A stretch of 64,000 nt of DNA from Blepharisma stoltei (taxonomy: Eukaryota > Ciliophora > Heterotrichea > Heterotrichida > Blepharismidae): the NCBI GenBank assembly GCA_914767885.1, contig CAJZBQ010000011.1, positions 992,001-1,056,000 of the forward strand, read 5' to 3'. Below the pieces are notes generated by a model that was not told the origin of the DNA, searched no databases, and worked only from the letters and a program-made list of their open reading frames with translations. Every line of letters begins with the position of its first letter. Position 1 is the stretch's first letter. This document shows, one piece after another, positions 32,654 to 44,016 of the stretch. Made by a program: the position numbers and the translations under genes.

Positions 32654-33406
32654 ATGACCTCATCTATTTCAGATTTATCTAAGAAATGAAAACCGATCCG
32701 TCTTCGGAACCTCAATGAAGAAAGAGCTCTTATGAAAAAATTAGGAAAAAACCAAGAGTCAAGTGCTAGTGACTCTGCTATTTTTTCAGATGAAGCAGTC
32801 TCAAATCTTGCGAACTCTTTTATAAGCAATGAAAGCTTCATTAAATGCAAACTTCAGTCGCCAATTTATAAACGAAGAAGTGAGGCAAGTCTAGAATATA
32901 GCGGATTGATCATGGAGCTAGCATCAGCCGCAAATAAGTCATTATCCACAGTTCTAAAGAGAGAAAAAGAAGTTCATGCAGAGAATAAACTGTCAACTTC
33001 TGGCTCAGAAACAAGTTTGGTCATAAAAGAGTCTTCAATGAAAATCGCAAAGAAATCCGTAAATATCACTAAGCATGCTTCTATGTATAATATCCCTCAA
33101 AAATCACCCGATGTTTCCCCAATACGCCCTCTTCCAGAAACAAATGCAAAGTTATCTCACACAGAAAAAAAGGAAGTCCAGAAACCTTCTATTGAAAAAA
33201 TTAAAATTAGCAAGCCTAATCTTATGAAATCCGAGAAGTTTGATATCATTTTTGCTGAAAAAATTTTGCCAGTGTTGCTTAAAAGTGCCAAAATAAGTCA
33301 TAAAGAAAAAAATTCTGAAACCGTTGAAGCTAAAGGAACAAATAATGAAAAAGGTAAAACAAGTGAGATGATTCGCAGGTCTAAATATACAAGAAAGAAA
33401 AAATAA
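32654..33406 (+). CDS. Lys/Ser-rich hypothetical protein, 250 aa
   Basis: Start ATG at 32654 (MTSSISDLSKKW, with TGA as Trp), then KPIRLRNLNEERALMKKLG and low-complexity basic, Ser-rich sequence ending RRSKYTRKKK. Charged helical stretches are visible but no known domain. The high Lys/Ser content and C-terminal basic cluster would suit a nuclear or cytoskeletal protein; this is only composition-based. Confidence 0.65.
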
Positions 33407-33914
33407 TTCAACTTAATTAAATATGAATTTTTATTTGAAACTTGCTTATATTCTTTGATATTATTGCATTATTTTAATTTCCAATAATTTTATAAAATTT
33501 TCTGTATAATCATATAACAAATCAGTATATAACTTTTACTATTGCGATGAAGTCTAAAAGACATGCCAAATACTGCAATATTAATATGAATTGCCTAGAT
33601 AATATCCATTTTTGTTTATCAAATTGTTTGTGAAATGCATTTTGATTGCAGCTTTACTATTTATAGAGTCATAAAATCGAAGTCTAACTCAAGATAAAGC
33701 GATAAAATTTTAATACTTGCTATTTCTTACTAGAGCAATACATATAACAATTAATTTCTTTTTTGCTATACCAATATAATGGGAATCATCTATTTCTCTA
33801 TATTTACTGATATCAATCAAAAATTTTAGATTTTTGTTGACAATTTATCCTTAACCATTTTATTGAAATTGCATTGATAATGGAGATTGTGAAAATGAAA
33901 ATGGAAACAAAATT
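33407..33914. other. Intergenic, nothing identified
   Basis: AT-rich DNA upstream of the DGAT1-like gene. No repeat ends, hairpins or conserved ORFs seen. Confidence 0.4.
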
Positions 33915-36110
33915 ATGTCAGGAGATAAGAAAAGATTGACATACACAACAATTAGACCATCATTCTTCGATATTACTGAGCCGACAGCGCCTGTTCATAA
34001 ATGCGAAATGAAAGGCTTTTATAACATGATGGTTTTACTTAGCAGCTATTATATTCTAATTTCATGCTACGTAAAATTCATGTCAGAAGGCTCATTTTTC
34101 GAAGAAACTTTCTTTGACAACATGATAACTGATGGAAAATTCGTTATCTTGATCTGGCCAAGTGTATTTCTTTATTCTTGGCTGGCATTTTTCCACCAGC
34201 TCCTTATACTAGCAGGTCTTCCAAAAGCTATTTCCTTCATAGTTCAACACTCATCTCAAAGCTTAATGTTTTTGGTTTCAACTTACCTTGTTTTAACCCG
34301 AGACTGGGGCCTGCCTCAAACTTTATTCGTAACAGGACTTTGCTTTACGCATTTCATGAAGATGCACTCATATACCCAAGTAAACAGAGACCTCAGAGAA
34401 GACTGGCTTAAGAACCCAAAAGACTCAGCCTATCCCAAGAATATTACAGCATATGACTACTTAATCTATTTAGTAAGACCAGTTTTAGTGTACCAGACCT
34501 CTTACCCATCCATTCCCAAATTCCGAATAAGTTACTTTCTAAAGAAGCTCACCTTGTTTTCTGTTCAGATCGTCAGTTTGTATATATGTGTATCAGACCA
34601 TATTCTTCCAATTGTCAAAGAGAGGAACCCATTCTTCACGTCCTGGATGAAACTTGTGATTCCATGTCTCGCCTCATACTGACTCTTGTTTTTCATTATT
34701 TTTGAACAAATTTTGAACTTATTTGCAGAGCTTTCTTTATTTGGAGATAGAGAATTTTACCAGGATTGGTGGAACTCGAATACTTGGGCTGATTTTTCAA
34801 GGAAGTGAAATAGACCTGTCCATCTTTTCTTATACAAGCATGTTTATCTTGAAGCTAAGGAAAGATGAAAATTTACTGAGAAGAACTCGACGTACTTTAC
34901 CTACTTTTTCTCAGCACTGTGCCATGAAATGGTGGTAGCGTTGGTTTGTAAAACAATAAGACCTTATTTGTCAATTCTTATGATATAATTAAAATATGGC
35001 GTCTTTGTCTGGGCATGGCCTCCCGGCCATGCAGCCTCGACTCATATTTTAATTATATCCGGCAAGGTTTTGCCATTCTAGAAGTGAGCAGCAATGCTAG
35101 GTATACTAATTGACCAAGAATAGCCCACTAAGGAGCCATTCTTGGTCTGCCAGAAAAAATTTTGACAAAAGATCCTAATCTGCCATTACCACTGAGTTTT
35201 GGTGTTTCCAAATTTTTTGGGCAAGCCAAATGCAATAAAAAAAATTGTTCTTTTGCAATGATGCATTTGGCTTGTCAAAAAAAAATTTGGCAACATCAAA
35301 ACTCAGTGGTAATGGCAGAAAAGATCCTAATCTGCCATTACCACTGAGTTTTGGTGTTTCCAAATTTTTTTGACAAGCCAAATGCATCATCGCAAAAGAA
35401 CATTTTTTTTTATTGCATTTGGCTTGCCCAAAAAATTTGGAAACACCAAAACTCAGTGGTAATGGCAGATTAGGATCTTTTTGTCAAATTTTTTCTGGCA
35501 GACCAAGAATGGCTCCATAGTGGGCTATTCTTGGTCAATTAGTATAAGCAATTCTGGTTGTGTTCAGAGCCTAGCCCAAGCTTTTCTCCTGGGATGGATT
35601 TTACCTCGTAGGTAAAGGAGGCAAGTGGTTGGAAATGGGAAGCCCAGCAGAGTCCACATGACCCATCGGGCAACTCTCTAGCGTGAAACCGGGCGTTACG
35701 TCCCGGGCTACTTTGTTTTTCCTTTTGCCGAGAGCCTACCAGAAAATCCATGTTTTGGATTTTCGGAATGGCAACTACGTCAAGGCACGGCCAGTAACTC
35801 ACTCATGAGTCGTCGAAGTCGGTAACACCCCTCCAAGCCTGCCCTGGTGGATACAAAGCAGGTTGGACCGGCGGCCTGTGGGCTCGACAGGTGGAAGAGA
35901 AGGTGATAGGTCCGGTTCTTGCTGACCTCCGTGGTGGACGTTAAGCGTAATAATTCTAATGTAATGTCAATTCTTATGATGGCGCAGATTCCTTTGGTGC
36001 TGATTGCCAAAATCGGTGGAAGAGAGTTTGGACTTAACTTGTTTTGGACTGGGATTATTGGAGGACCTTCCCTGCTGTGCACACTATATTCAATCTCCTC
36101 AATTTATTAG
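33915..36110 (+). CDS. DGAT1: Diacylglycerol O-acyltransferase 1-like MBOAT enzyme
   Basis: ER membrane enzyme that acylates diacylglycerol to triacylglycerol. CDS join(33915..34984,35981..36110), 399 aa, somewhat short at the N-terminus compared with animal DGAT1. Several hydrophobic segments lead to LFGDREFYQDWWN, the FYxDWWN motif. Then come TWADFSRKWNRPVHLFLYKHVY, the active-site His in SALCHEMVV, and LMMAQIPLVLI, which favours DGAT1 over sterol acyltransferases. TGA is Trp in three conserved positions (LASYW, SRKW, KERW). A retroposon with a 16-bp TSD interrupts codon 357. Confidence 0.9.
34985..35980 (+). mobile_element. Retroposon R5 in DGAT1 with nested foldback
   Basis: Perfect 16-bp duplication TGTCAATTCTTATGAT (34969-34984, 35965-35980). 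The body starts near AAAATATGGCGTC and ends GTGGACGTTAAGCGTAATAATTCTAATGTAA, similar to the R4 end. A 445-bp palindrome is inserted in it at 35102-35546. Removal of the body and one repeat restores RPYLSILMMAQIPL. Confidence 0.85.
35102..35546. repeat. Long foldback element inside R5
   Basis: TATACTAATTGACCAAGAAT at the left is answered by its complement at the right end. The arms extend almost to the centre, with repeated tracts such as ATCCTAATCTGCCATTACC and CCACTGAGTTTTGGTGTTTC. Bounded by TA. This gives three levels of nesting: gene, retroposon, foldback. Confidence 0.82.
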
Positions 36111-36246
36111 AAAGATAAAATAATTATTTGATTAGCTGAAATGATAAGATGATTTTTCATATGATAAGAAATTTTTATTAGACTAGTTTTGAATACTTAA
36201 AACGCTGATTAAAGCAGCATAATATAAATAAAAGTAATTATCAATA

Positions 36247-37230
36247 ATGTATCAATTAAATGCTTATTCATGTGGGTCTGGAAGTTCAGACCTTCTCTTT
36301 ACAGGAGACAACCTAGATTATAAGGACTTCCAAATTGCAAGGATACCATGAAACTTAAAAGTTATTAAATTATCTGGAGTTGTTGGGATAGGAATTGACA
36401 ATGAAGAACGAGCTTGATTTTGATCAGAAGGACTAAAGATAATGCTTAAGCCAAATGTGACTAAAATTGCCTGTGGATGGACACACGTTTTGTTTATAAG
36501 TGAAGAAAAGGCTTATTCATATGGTCAGGGAGCATTTGGCCAGTTAGGTCTTGGCAATGTAAAGAGATGCGCTAATCCTGAAAATTTGCAAATAAATGGA
36601 TGCATAAATGTGGGCTGTGGATTCAGAACGTCATTCGTAATAACTAGAGAAGGGACTTTTTGCTTTGGAGAAAATAGAGGATACCAGCTAGGACTGCCTA
36701 TTAAATCAAATATAAAAGAGCCAACTTTAAACCCACTGATAGAAATACCTGGAATAATTGAAGGAGGGAATAAGCATACTGCTTCATTAAACAAAGGCAG
36801 ACTATTTGTTTGAGGCCAAAATAACTACGGGCAATTGGGAATTCTAGCAATGGAGTCTCAAGTCCCAACTCAAGTCAATTTTCATAAAGAAATTTCTCAA
36901 ATTGGCTGTGGATGATATCACACAGCATTTTCAACAGTTGACAAAGAATTGTATATTACTGGAAGAGGAGACTTAGGTCAACAAGGTAATGGAGAAACTT
37001 CCAATAGCAATGAATTCAAGCTTATCATGAGTGACGTTGATGGTTTCTCGTGTGGAAGTGAACACAATCTAGCCATTTCAAATGGAAGGGTTTTCAGCTG
37101 GGGCTGAAATGAGCACGGAAATTTAGGTATTGGGACACAAGAAAATCAAGTCGTACCATTGCAAGTTTCTATTGAGAATCCAATACGGGTTATATGTGGA
37201 GGTGCAATTAGTTACATTATTAGTTCTTAA
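36247..37230 (+). CDS. RCC1-like beta-propeller protein
   Basis: 327 aa with about six RCC1 repeats (YSYGQGAFGQLGLGN, FCFGENRGYQLGL, FVWGQNNYGQLGI, YITGRGDLGQQGNG, FSWGWNEHGNLGIG). Seven TGA codons fall at conserved Trp or aromatic positions, for example in FVWGQN and FSWGWN. This is the clearest proof of the genetic code in the window. Function: guanine-nucleotide exchange or a scaffold; members of this repeat family are diverse. Start ATG at 36247. Confidence 0.9.
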
Positions 37231-37240
37231 AATTGCATAT

Positions 37241-38883
37241 TTACAGTAGCATACACCCTGAATTGCATGTTCCTGCCCTTTCTTCAGTAAACATAATTTT
37301 TCGATTTAATTTTTGGACTTCGTCTTCTAGCTTTCCCAAAATCCTATATCTGTATCCAGGCTTCTCTATCCCAATAATAGTTTCTAGCAGCTCATCAGTT
37401 ATAGGGTAATTTGAGTACATATGGGCAATCAGCATCTCCATATCATCATACCCGTTTTTCTCAAATGAAGAATATAAATCTCCAAGCTTCAAATTGTCAA
37501 GCCAATCCAGCAGCTTTGTATTTATTTGTCTGAGTTGCGGAATTGAATAAGCACGCCTAATTTCTTTTCTTTTAGAATAAGCTTCTGTAAAAGATGTTTC
37601 CTCATGCAGAAATCGTGGTCGAATTCCAGCTTTCATTTCTAATTTCATAAGAATTCTGGCTCTATGCCCATGTTTTTTAATGCCAATTCTTGTTAAAACA
37701 TCATGACTTATTGGAAGAGGTGTTCTCATCTGCTCAACTAAGCTATCAAGGTCATCAAATCCTGATCTTTCGAATAAAATAAAATATTCTCTCAATCTGA
37801 TCCTTTCAAGAAATCTAAATAATGATGTTGATTTTACCTTACTCCACAGTCTGGCCGAGAGCTATGCTTTTAAATATTATATTAAAATAATTCAAATTTG
37901 AAAAGAAAAATCTAATTGGAATTATAAGTATTCAAGATGTGAAAAATTAGATTGCAGCCATTAGTTATGTACAAAAATATTTATATTCATATAAAAAAGT
38001 TTTTTGATGGCTAATTATCATAAATAGGATTTTTCCAATACATTTTGCTCTCTTTTAAAGTAGAAAAGTTAGGGAACAAATCAATCTTTTCGCAATATTC
38101 TGAATTATCAACTAATGATAAGGTGGAAACTGTCGTATGGGATTTATAACGGTGGTGAGTCTTTTCTACAAATGAGTTCTGTGGAGACGCATGCTCAGAA
38201 GCACAGATGCTATTTCTCTTTTGCCTTATAGCTGTAGGGACTATTAACGAAACTGGATAATCATTAATCCTAGGTGTGGCATAAATGGCTGATAAGTTGC
38301 TTTTATCTTCTTCTGCAGGGCTAACTTCGGTAATATTAAAGAGACCCACTCCATCTTCATATGTGTAATCAGCTGCATAATCATTTAATATCTTTATGAC
38401 AGTTTTGTCTTTCGCTAATTCTATAGGACTAAATCCTGATTTATCCCTTATTTTCAAGCTTGCCCCAAAGCCAAGCAGTAAACTAATACAATCAATTTGT
38501 GAATTTTCAGATGCAATATGCAAAGGTGATTGACCGGTAATTGGATTAATTTCGTTAGGATTGGCTCCTTTATTTAAGAGCATTTGGACGATTTTATAGT
38601 CCCCTCTAAAAGTGGCTTGGTGCAATGGAGTTTCTCCTTCAAACGTTTTTAAGTTAGGGTTTGCATTGGAATCTAACAGCAACTTTAATAATGCGAATTC
38701 TGAATTATCTGCAGCATTATGAAGTGGGGTTTCTCCTAAATTATTAGCGATGTTCGGATCTGCTCCTTGCTTGAGAAGATAAGCAGTAGCTTCGACAGAT
38801 CCACATAAAACTGCATGAGATAAAGGGGTGAGCCCAAGTTTCGTGTCTTTAAAATTCAATAATGAATTGCTATATTTATTCAT
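37241..38883 (-). CDS. Ankyrin-repeat plus SAM-domain protein (probably one gene split by an IES)
   Basis: The 5' block, 38883-38011, has five to six ankyrin repeats (GLTPLSHAVLCGSVEATAYLLKQGADPN, GETPLHNAADN, GQSPLHIASEN) and a Ser-rich tail. The 3' block, about 37870-37241, has two SAM domains (FLERIRLREYFILFERSGFDDLD; WLDNLKLGDLYSSFEKNGYDDME) and ends CNSGCMLL, a possible lipidation tail. The 3' block is open upstream without any ATG, so it is probably continued from the ankyrin block across an AT-rich segment of about 160 bp. A TA pair giving NPKVKSTSLF keeps the frame. If separate, the SAM gene lacks a visible start. Confidence 0.65.
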
Positions 38884-39597
38884 TTATTTATAATTTTTTT
38901 GCGTTTAAATGAATATATCATATATTTAGTGGGCAAAGCATATTTTTGAGGATTGATTCAATTTTGTGTATGTCTTGCTTCTGGGATGCATGGCAGAGAT
39001 TATCAAACATTATATCTTGATCATTAAGATCTTGATTTTCTTTATTCATTTTATGTTTAAGTATACCTATTTTAAAATATTGCTCCTAAAGAAATTAACG
39101 AATAAGATGCCTGGTATCAAAAGAAATAAAAATGAGAAAGTGAATATATTTGGATAATAATAAATGGCTACATGCAGAAATTATTGTCTTCGACAACCCT
39201 TCCTCCGCTGCGATATTTTTTATTATAGGGTTCAAGACCTTTATCTACAATGCCAATAAGAAATTAACGCATTCGGTGGCCCAAGGAAAAAACAAATTAT
39301 TTCTACTGCCTGAAACGCCCGAGGAGGGTAAACCTTAGATGGAACACGTGTTGTAGTCAGGCCCGGGCTAGGTCAAACGTGCCAGTAAAAACTTTCTGGC
39401 CCTCCTTGGTGTGGTTTTCTGGAATGTTTGCTGAGACAATATAGCTGATGGTATCGCCATTCAGGAATTAAAAGATTGGGCCTCTGTCAAAAGTATATGC
39501 TGAAAAAAGGAAAACGTAAAATCTGATTTAATAAATAAGAATATATAAAATTGAATTTTAACGAAAATTAAGTAACTCATTAGATAACTCACATACA
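38884..39597. other. Intergenic with a possible retroposon fragment
   Basis: At about 39155-39440 the DNA is GC-richer (ATAAATGGCTACATGC..GTCAGGCCCGGGCTAGG..CCTTGGTGTGGTTTTCTGG), like the retroposons elsewhere, but no clear target duplication was found. From about 39445 the sequence is repeated near 46030 as part of the tandem array. Confidence 0.45.
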
Positions 39598-40677
39598 TTA
39601 ATACTCATAGAAAGTATCAATGGAAGACTCTTCTTCTCCTTTGCTATTTGTGTATCCTAGGATACTATTTGATATCCCTAATTTAGCCAGCAGTCCTTCT
39701 TGTGGCTTTTTTATGCTTACTTCAGCTTTTTTCTGAATAGGAGGCTTTTCAGCTAAAACTGGTCTTTCAATATTATTTACTTTTTCAGGGATATTTTGCT
39801 GGTTTTGGTCTTGCTCCAGCATTTTGATTTTCCCATTGATTAAGTTAAGCTTTGCATCAGTTTGCTCCATACACGAGCTGAGCCTACTTTCCAATTTAAC
39901 GACTTTATTTTCTAACTCCTTCATAATCATAAATAACTGTTTCATACCCATGTTTGAATCTGCATCATTATATTGTTTTGTTGTATACTCCAAGCATTGA
40001 TCTTGGATATGAGCAGCTGAGCTACTTCCAGCTTTCCCTTTATAGAAAATATTTGACTCTTCAGCCGGATAAGTTTGCTTCCTCTCTGGAGTATCATATC
40101 TGAATACAGACTGCATTGTCTGCTTTGAGGAATCTTTCAATATGTTCCCAAAGTCATTAAGCATTTCTTCTGGCTGCTTATAAATCTGGCTAGGTGCTTT
40201 AGGTAGAGGTCTTGATGAATTCTGTGTTTTCACCTCTTCCTCTACTTTTTTTGGCGTCCTAATTGGTGATTTCGCTGTTTTCCTTTCGTCAAGCTGCTTA
40301 AATCTCAATAACTCTAGATGCTTTTCTTTAATAAGCCCTATCACATCTAAGCACATCAAAATTTTCCTCTCTGCATATCCTATTGCTAAAAACTGGCCTA
40401 TAGTGAGCACAGGCCTATAATTAAACATCTGTCTCAATATCTTAAAAACAGTTTCCATGAAGCTATAGTCATTTTTCATATACAAGTCAAAACCTTGCTC
40501 TGTAAAATATTCAGATACCAATCTTGAGTACCCCAAAAGGCAAAAGTGAATTATGGGAAGAGAAGTAGAAGGATGGCCCTCAGTGAGTCCTTTCAAATTA
40601 ATAGGTTCTGAGTACCTGATTGCTTTTAGTTCATTCCTAAGCTTTTCTCTGTTATTACTTAAATCGCCTACAGACAT
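39598..40677 (-). CDS. CEP44: CEP44-like centrosomal/basal-body protein (intact copy)
   Basis: 359 aa. The N-terminal CEP44 domain (about 10-115) includes GLTEGHPSTSLPIIHFCLLGYSRLVSEYF, a conserved block FMETVFKILRQMFNYRPVLTIGQFLAIGYAERKILMCLDVI, and IKEKHLELL. A linker and a coiled coil (MGMKQLFMIMKELENKVVKLESRLSS) follow. CEP44 binds centriolar microtubules in animals; a basal-body role is likely here. Four incomplete, disrupted copies follow to the right. Confidence 0.88.
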   Translation of the reverse strand: MSVGDLSNNREKLRNELKAIRYSEPINLKGLTEGHPSTSLPIIHFCLLGYSRLVSEYFTEQGFDLYMKNDYSFMETVFKILRQMFNYRPVLTIGQFLAIGYAERKILMCLDVIGLIKEKHLELLRFKQLDERKTAKSPIRTPKKVEEEVKTQNSSRPLPKAPSQIYKQPEEMLNDFGNILKDSSKQTMQSVFRYDTPERKQTYPAEESNIFYKGKAGSSSAAHIQDQCLEYTTKQYNDADSNMGMKQLFMIMKELENKVVKLESRLSSCMEQTDAKLNLINGKIKMLEQDQNQQNIPEKVNNIERPVLAEKPPIQKKAEVSIKKPQEGLLAKLGISNSILGYTNSKGEEESSIDTFYEY

Positions 40678-40703
40678 TTATAAATTTCAAAGAACTATAA
40701 GAA

Positions 40704-41354
40704 TTATGAGCAGCAGTTCTGGTTTATTGTATTCCTATTTTCTGTTGTCAAACTAACCTTTGGAGCAGGCTTAGAAACGAGAGGAGCTCCAAACGCTCTT
40801 CTTTGCTTCATCAATTCTCTAGCCATCGTCATAAAAGCTAAATCGACTTGGTACGCATTCTTTGCACTTGTTTCAATGTATGGTATTCCATATCTCTTGG
40901 CTTTGTCTTCAGCTTCTTCTATACTAACTTGAGAATCTCTCTCCATATCTGATTTGTTTCCGACAAGCATCTTGATAGCGTTTTCATTTGCGTGACGATT
41001 GACTTCAGCCATCCACCCATCTGTGCTTTGAAAAGAATTATGGTCTGTTTTGTCAAAAACTACCATAACTCCGTCAGCGCCTCTATAATAGGCAGTTGTG
41101 ATTGTGCGAAATCGCTCTTGCCCTGCTGTATCCCACTACCTAGCACTTACAATCTGTAATTTAACTGAGGTCTCTTCTAAGGCTAAAGTTCTGAATCTGA
41201 AATCGACACCAATTGTTGTGATATAGCTCTCTGTGAAAGAGTCATCTGCAAAACGAATCAATAAGCATGATTTCCCAACCCCAGAATCACCAATAATTAC
41301 TAATTTGAAAAGATAGTCGCTAATTAAAACTTACTATTCCCTTCTCCCTCCCAT
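40704..41354 (-). CDS. Rab-family small GTPase (Rab1/8-like), intact copy
   Basis: CDS complement(join(40704..41135,41151..41319,41335..41354)), 206 aa. G1 GDSGVGKS, effector [12 protein letters not shown]3 [14 protein letters not shown]4 NKSD, G5 ETSAK, and the C-terminal prenylation motif NCCS. Both introns are 15 nt (GTAAGTTTTAATTAG at 41320-41334, GTAAGTGCTAGGTAG at 41136-41150). It should act in ER-Golgi or secretory vesicle traffic; the sequence is closest to the Rab1/Rab8/Rab10 group by motif. The only fully intact member of the local array. Confidence 0.92.
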
Positions 41355-41439
41355 TTAATTACAATAATATAACAAAATTGTAAAATCTTGTAAAACGATT
41401 TGTATTATTTAGTTTCTTTACCTATGGATTAGCTTTTAG

Positions 41440-41505
41440 CATATTCTTTGCGAGCAGATTGATCTATTTCTTTCCATTCTTTGGCTTTAACAGGGTTCTG
41501 AGTAC
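41440..41505 (-). pseudogene. 3' fragment of the SAP/RAP gene, array copy 1
   Basis: Matches the end of the functional gene (KAKEWKEMDQ.ARKEY, in diverged form) and stops abruptly at the junction with CEP44-derived sequence GTTCTGAGTACC. A duplication remnant. Confidence 0.6.
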
Positions 41506-41529
41506 CTGAATCCTTTTAGTTCTTATTCC

Positions 41530-41945
41530 CTTACTCAGTTTTTAAGGTGTCTAGTGCCCCTCCCCACGTAAAATAGGGACTAAGCCAACTTGTGACGTCA
41601 CCGAGCCATCTTGGAATCACGGTGGTCAGCCCACCTGCCAAACCTTCTATGAAGCTCTCAGCCTTCAGTTCGCCGCACATCTCATCCGGCGCGTTGCAGT
41701 CGCTTTCCCTGACTTCGCTCCTGCTCGTGCTCCGCCTAAGGGTAATCTTCCCTTAGGAATGTGCTGAGGGGTAAAAACCCTGAGCCTTAAATGCACTGAG
41801 CAGTTTCTTTGGTTATCTCAAAAGTCAAGCTGCTATTGCTGTTCAGAAGTTCTCGAGAGAAAAACTCAACCCCATAAATAAAATTCCATGAGGGAGAGAA
41901 AATTAGCAGAGCTAATTTCTCTCGAACCGAATTCCATTTTATTTA
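41530..41945 (-). mobile_element. Retroposon R6 in the array
   Basis: Right-hand part is the reverse complement of R4 (AAATTAGCAGAGCTAATTT, CCATAAATAAAATTCCATG). The flanks CTTTTAGTTCTTATTCC and CTTTTAGTTCATTCC are a diverged target duplication of CEP44 5' sequence. GC-rich body, no ORF of note. Confidence 0.68.
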
Positions 41946-42053
41946 GATTGCTTTTAGTTCATTCCTAAGCTTTTCCTGTTATTACTTAAATCGCCTACAG
42001 GCATTTATAAATTTCAAAGAACTATAAGAATTATGAGCAGCAGTTCTTGTTTA

Positions 42054-43404
42054 TTACATTTCTATCTCTGTTGTCAAACTAACCTTTGGAACTGGCTGAG
42101 AAACGAGATTGGTTCCAAACGCTTTTTTTTGCTTTATTAATTCTCTAGCGATCGTCTCGAAAGCTACATCGACAAATAATGAGCTCCTTGCACTTGTTTC
42201 AATGTATGGGATGCCGTATCTCATGGCTTTCTCTTCAGCTTCTTCTCTAGTAATTTGATCATCGTGCCGATCTGATTTATTTCCGACCAGCATCTTGATG
42301 GCGCTTTTATTTGCGTGGCGATTCAATTCATCCATCCACCTATCAGTGTGAAGAAAGGAATCACGGTCTGTTTTGTCAAAAACTATCATGCACCCATCAG
42401 CGTCTCAATAATAGGCAGTTAGATATTGCGAAATCGCTCTTGCCCTGGTGTGTCCCACTACCTAGCACTTACAATCTCTAATTTAACTGACTCTCCCAAT
42501 CTTTAAATCGCAATAAATAATTTTGTTCTAATTTAAAGGATAGATAGTAAAGAAAATTTTTTTTAAAAAGAAATCATAATAAAACTTTTTATGAAAAAAA
42601 AATATTTCAAAAATTTATCGAAATAGATTAATAATTTTGTTTAATAAAATGCTATTTTAACTCTATATCCTATAAAACAAAGCAAGATATAACTAAACTT
42701 TTATTATTATTATTTAATACGACACGATTAATTGGTATCAAAACTATTCACACAAAAATTATTATTTTATTAATAAAAAAACATTAAAAAATTTATCGAT
42801 CAAAGTGCTAATTTTGTTTAAATAAAATGATATTTTATACTCTATTGTTGAATTAAAGCAAGAAATAAGTAAATATTTAATTTTTTGTAAAGAATTCGCA
42901 TTAAATTTATATCAAAATTATTTAAATAAAATATTATGTTTATCTAAAAAATTTTAGCAATTAAGGATAATAAATTTATTTGAATAAGATGCTCTATATA
43001 TTCTCTTCTTTAAACAAGAACAAGATATAACTAAATTTTTAATTTTAGTTAAGAAAAAACATTTAACTTATATCAAAACTTTTGACATAAAAATTATGAT
43101 TTTTATCAATAAAATTTTTTATTATAAAAATAAATTTTGTTCCATATTAAAGGGACATGAATTTAACAAAAAAATGGAAATTTTACCTATATTATGTTCT
43201 AATTTAAAGGGGGAATGAGGTCTCTCCTAAGTCTAAAGTTTTGAATCTGAAATCGACACGAATTGTTGTGAGGTAGCTCTCTCTGAAAGAATCATCTGCA
43301 AAACGAAACAATAAGCATGATTTTCCAACCCTAGAGTCACCAATAATTACTAATTTGAAAAGGTATTCGCTAATTAAAACTTACTATTCCCTTCCCTCTT
43401 CCAT
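42054..43404 (-). pseudogene. Rab pseudogene, array copy 2, with MITE insertion
   Basis: Aligned to the intact Rab, it has WDTPGQERFRNI followed by a stop caused by an indel, and its C-terminus ends TTEIEM before the CCS motif. The family B MITE at 42488-43218 splits its second exon. The 15-nt intron positions are conserved. Confidence 0.82.
42488..43218. mobile_element. MITE-like element, family B, in a Rab pseudogene
   Basis: TGA-CTCTCCCAATCTTTAAATCG left and AATTTAAAGGGGGAA-TGA right. The paralogous sites at 41158, 45123 and 47244 carry TTTAACTGAGGT uninterrupted, with one TGA. This empty-site comparison proves a 3-bp TGA duplication. Confidence 0.85.
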
Positions 43405-43459
43405 TTAATTATATAAAAATACTGAATAATTTAAAAAAATTTTAAAATCTTGTAAACGA

Positions 43460-43940
43460 TTTGTATTATTTAGCTTCTATGCCTGTGGCTAAGCTTTTAA
43501 TATATTCTTTTCGAGTAGATTGATCATTTCTTTTCATTATTTGGCTTTAATAGTAATGCACCTTAAACAGCTTTTTTTCAAGCTGATCTTGATGACTTTA
43601 ATAAGGTACTCTTTCCCGACTTCTTGGCCATTTACATCTTAAATCATATTTTCATCAGGCGCATATAACACAACCATTTTATATTTCATCAAAATCACAT
43701 CTGTTCGCCATTTTGTTATCGGATCTTCTTTTTCACCTTCGAGCTCTTTTTTAGGCTTTTTGTAATTCTCCTAAGCATTTAAAGAAATCATTTTTAAAAT
43801 CTCTCCTTGGTCTTCTTTTATCCCATTTTTCATATTGATACGCAACAGCTTGCAAGTTTTCTTCAGTTGGACTTTCATTGAGTGCATTTAAAATAGCATG
43901 GACCCCCAATTATATGCAATCTGAGACTCTGTCATCTTAG
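43460..43940 (-). pseudogene. SAP/RAP 3'-end pseudogene, array copy 2
   Basis: Similar to 48683-49057 and 49524-49700 of the functional gene, but with frameshifts and stops. It carries the TCCTAAGCATTTAAAG site without the MITE found in the functional gene. Confidence 0.7.
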
Positions 43941-44016
43941 AAGAATACCATTCGGAGAATGAGAAATTTGATTTAATAAGTAAGAATATATAAAATTGGT
44001 TTTAATGAAAATTAAG

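Noticed and set aside
35162-35390. Two opposed ORFs with the same protein sequence (around MMHLACQKK)
   Set aside because: They arise because the foldback arms are reverse complements; there is no conserved domain and both end at the palindrome centre.
35102-35546. CRISPR-like repeat array
   Set aside because: The repeats are inverted arms of one palindrome, not regularly spaced direct repeats; the genome is a ciliate's.
41530-41945. tRNA or rRNA-like GC-rich island
   Set aside because: No cloverleaf or conserved rRNA segment was found, and it matches retroposon R4 in reverse orientation.
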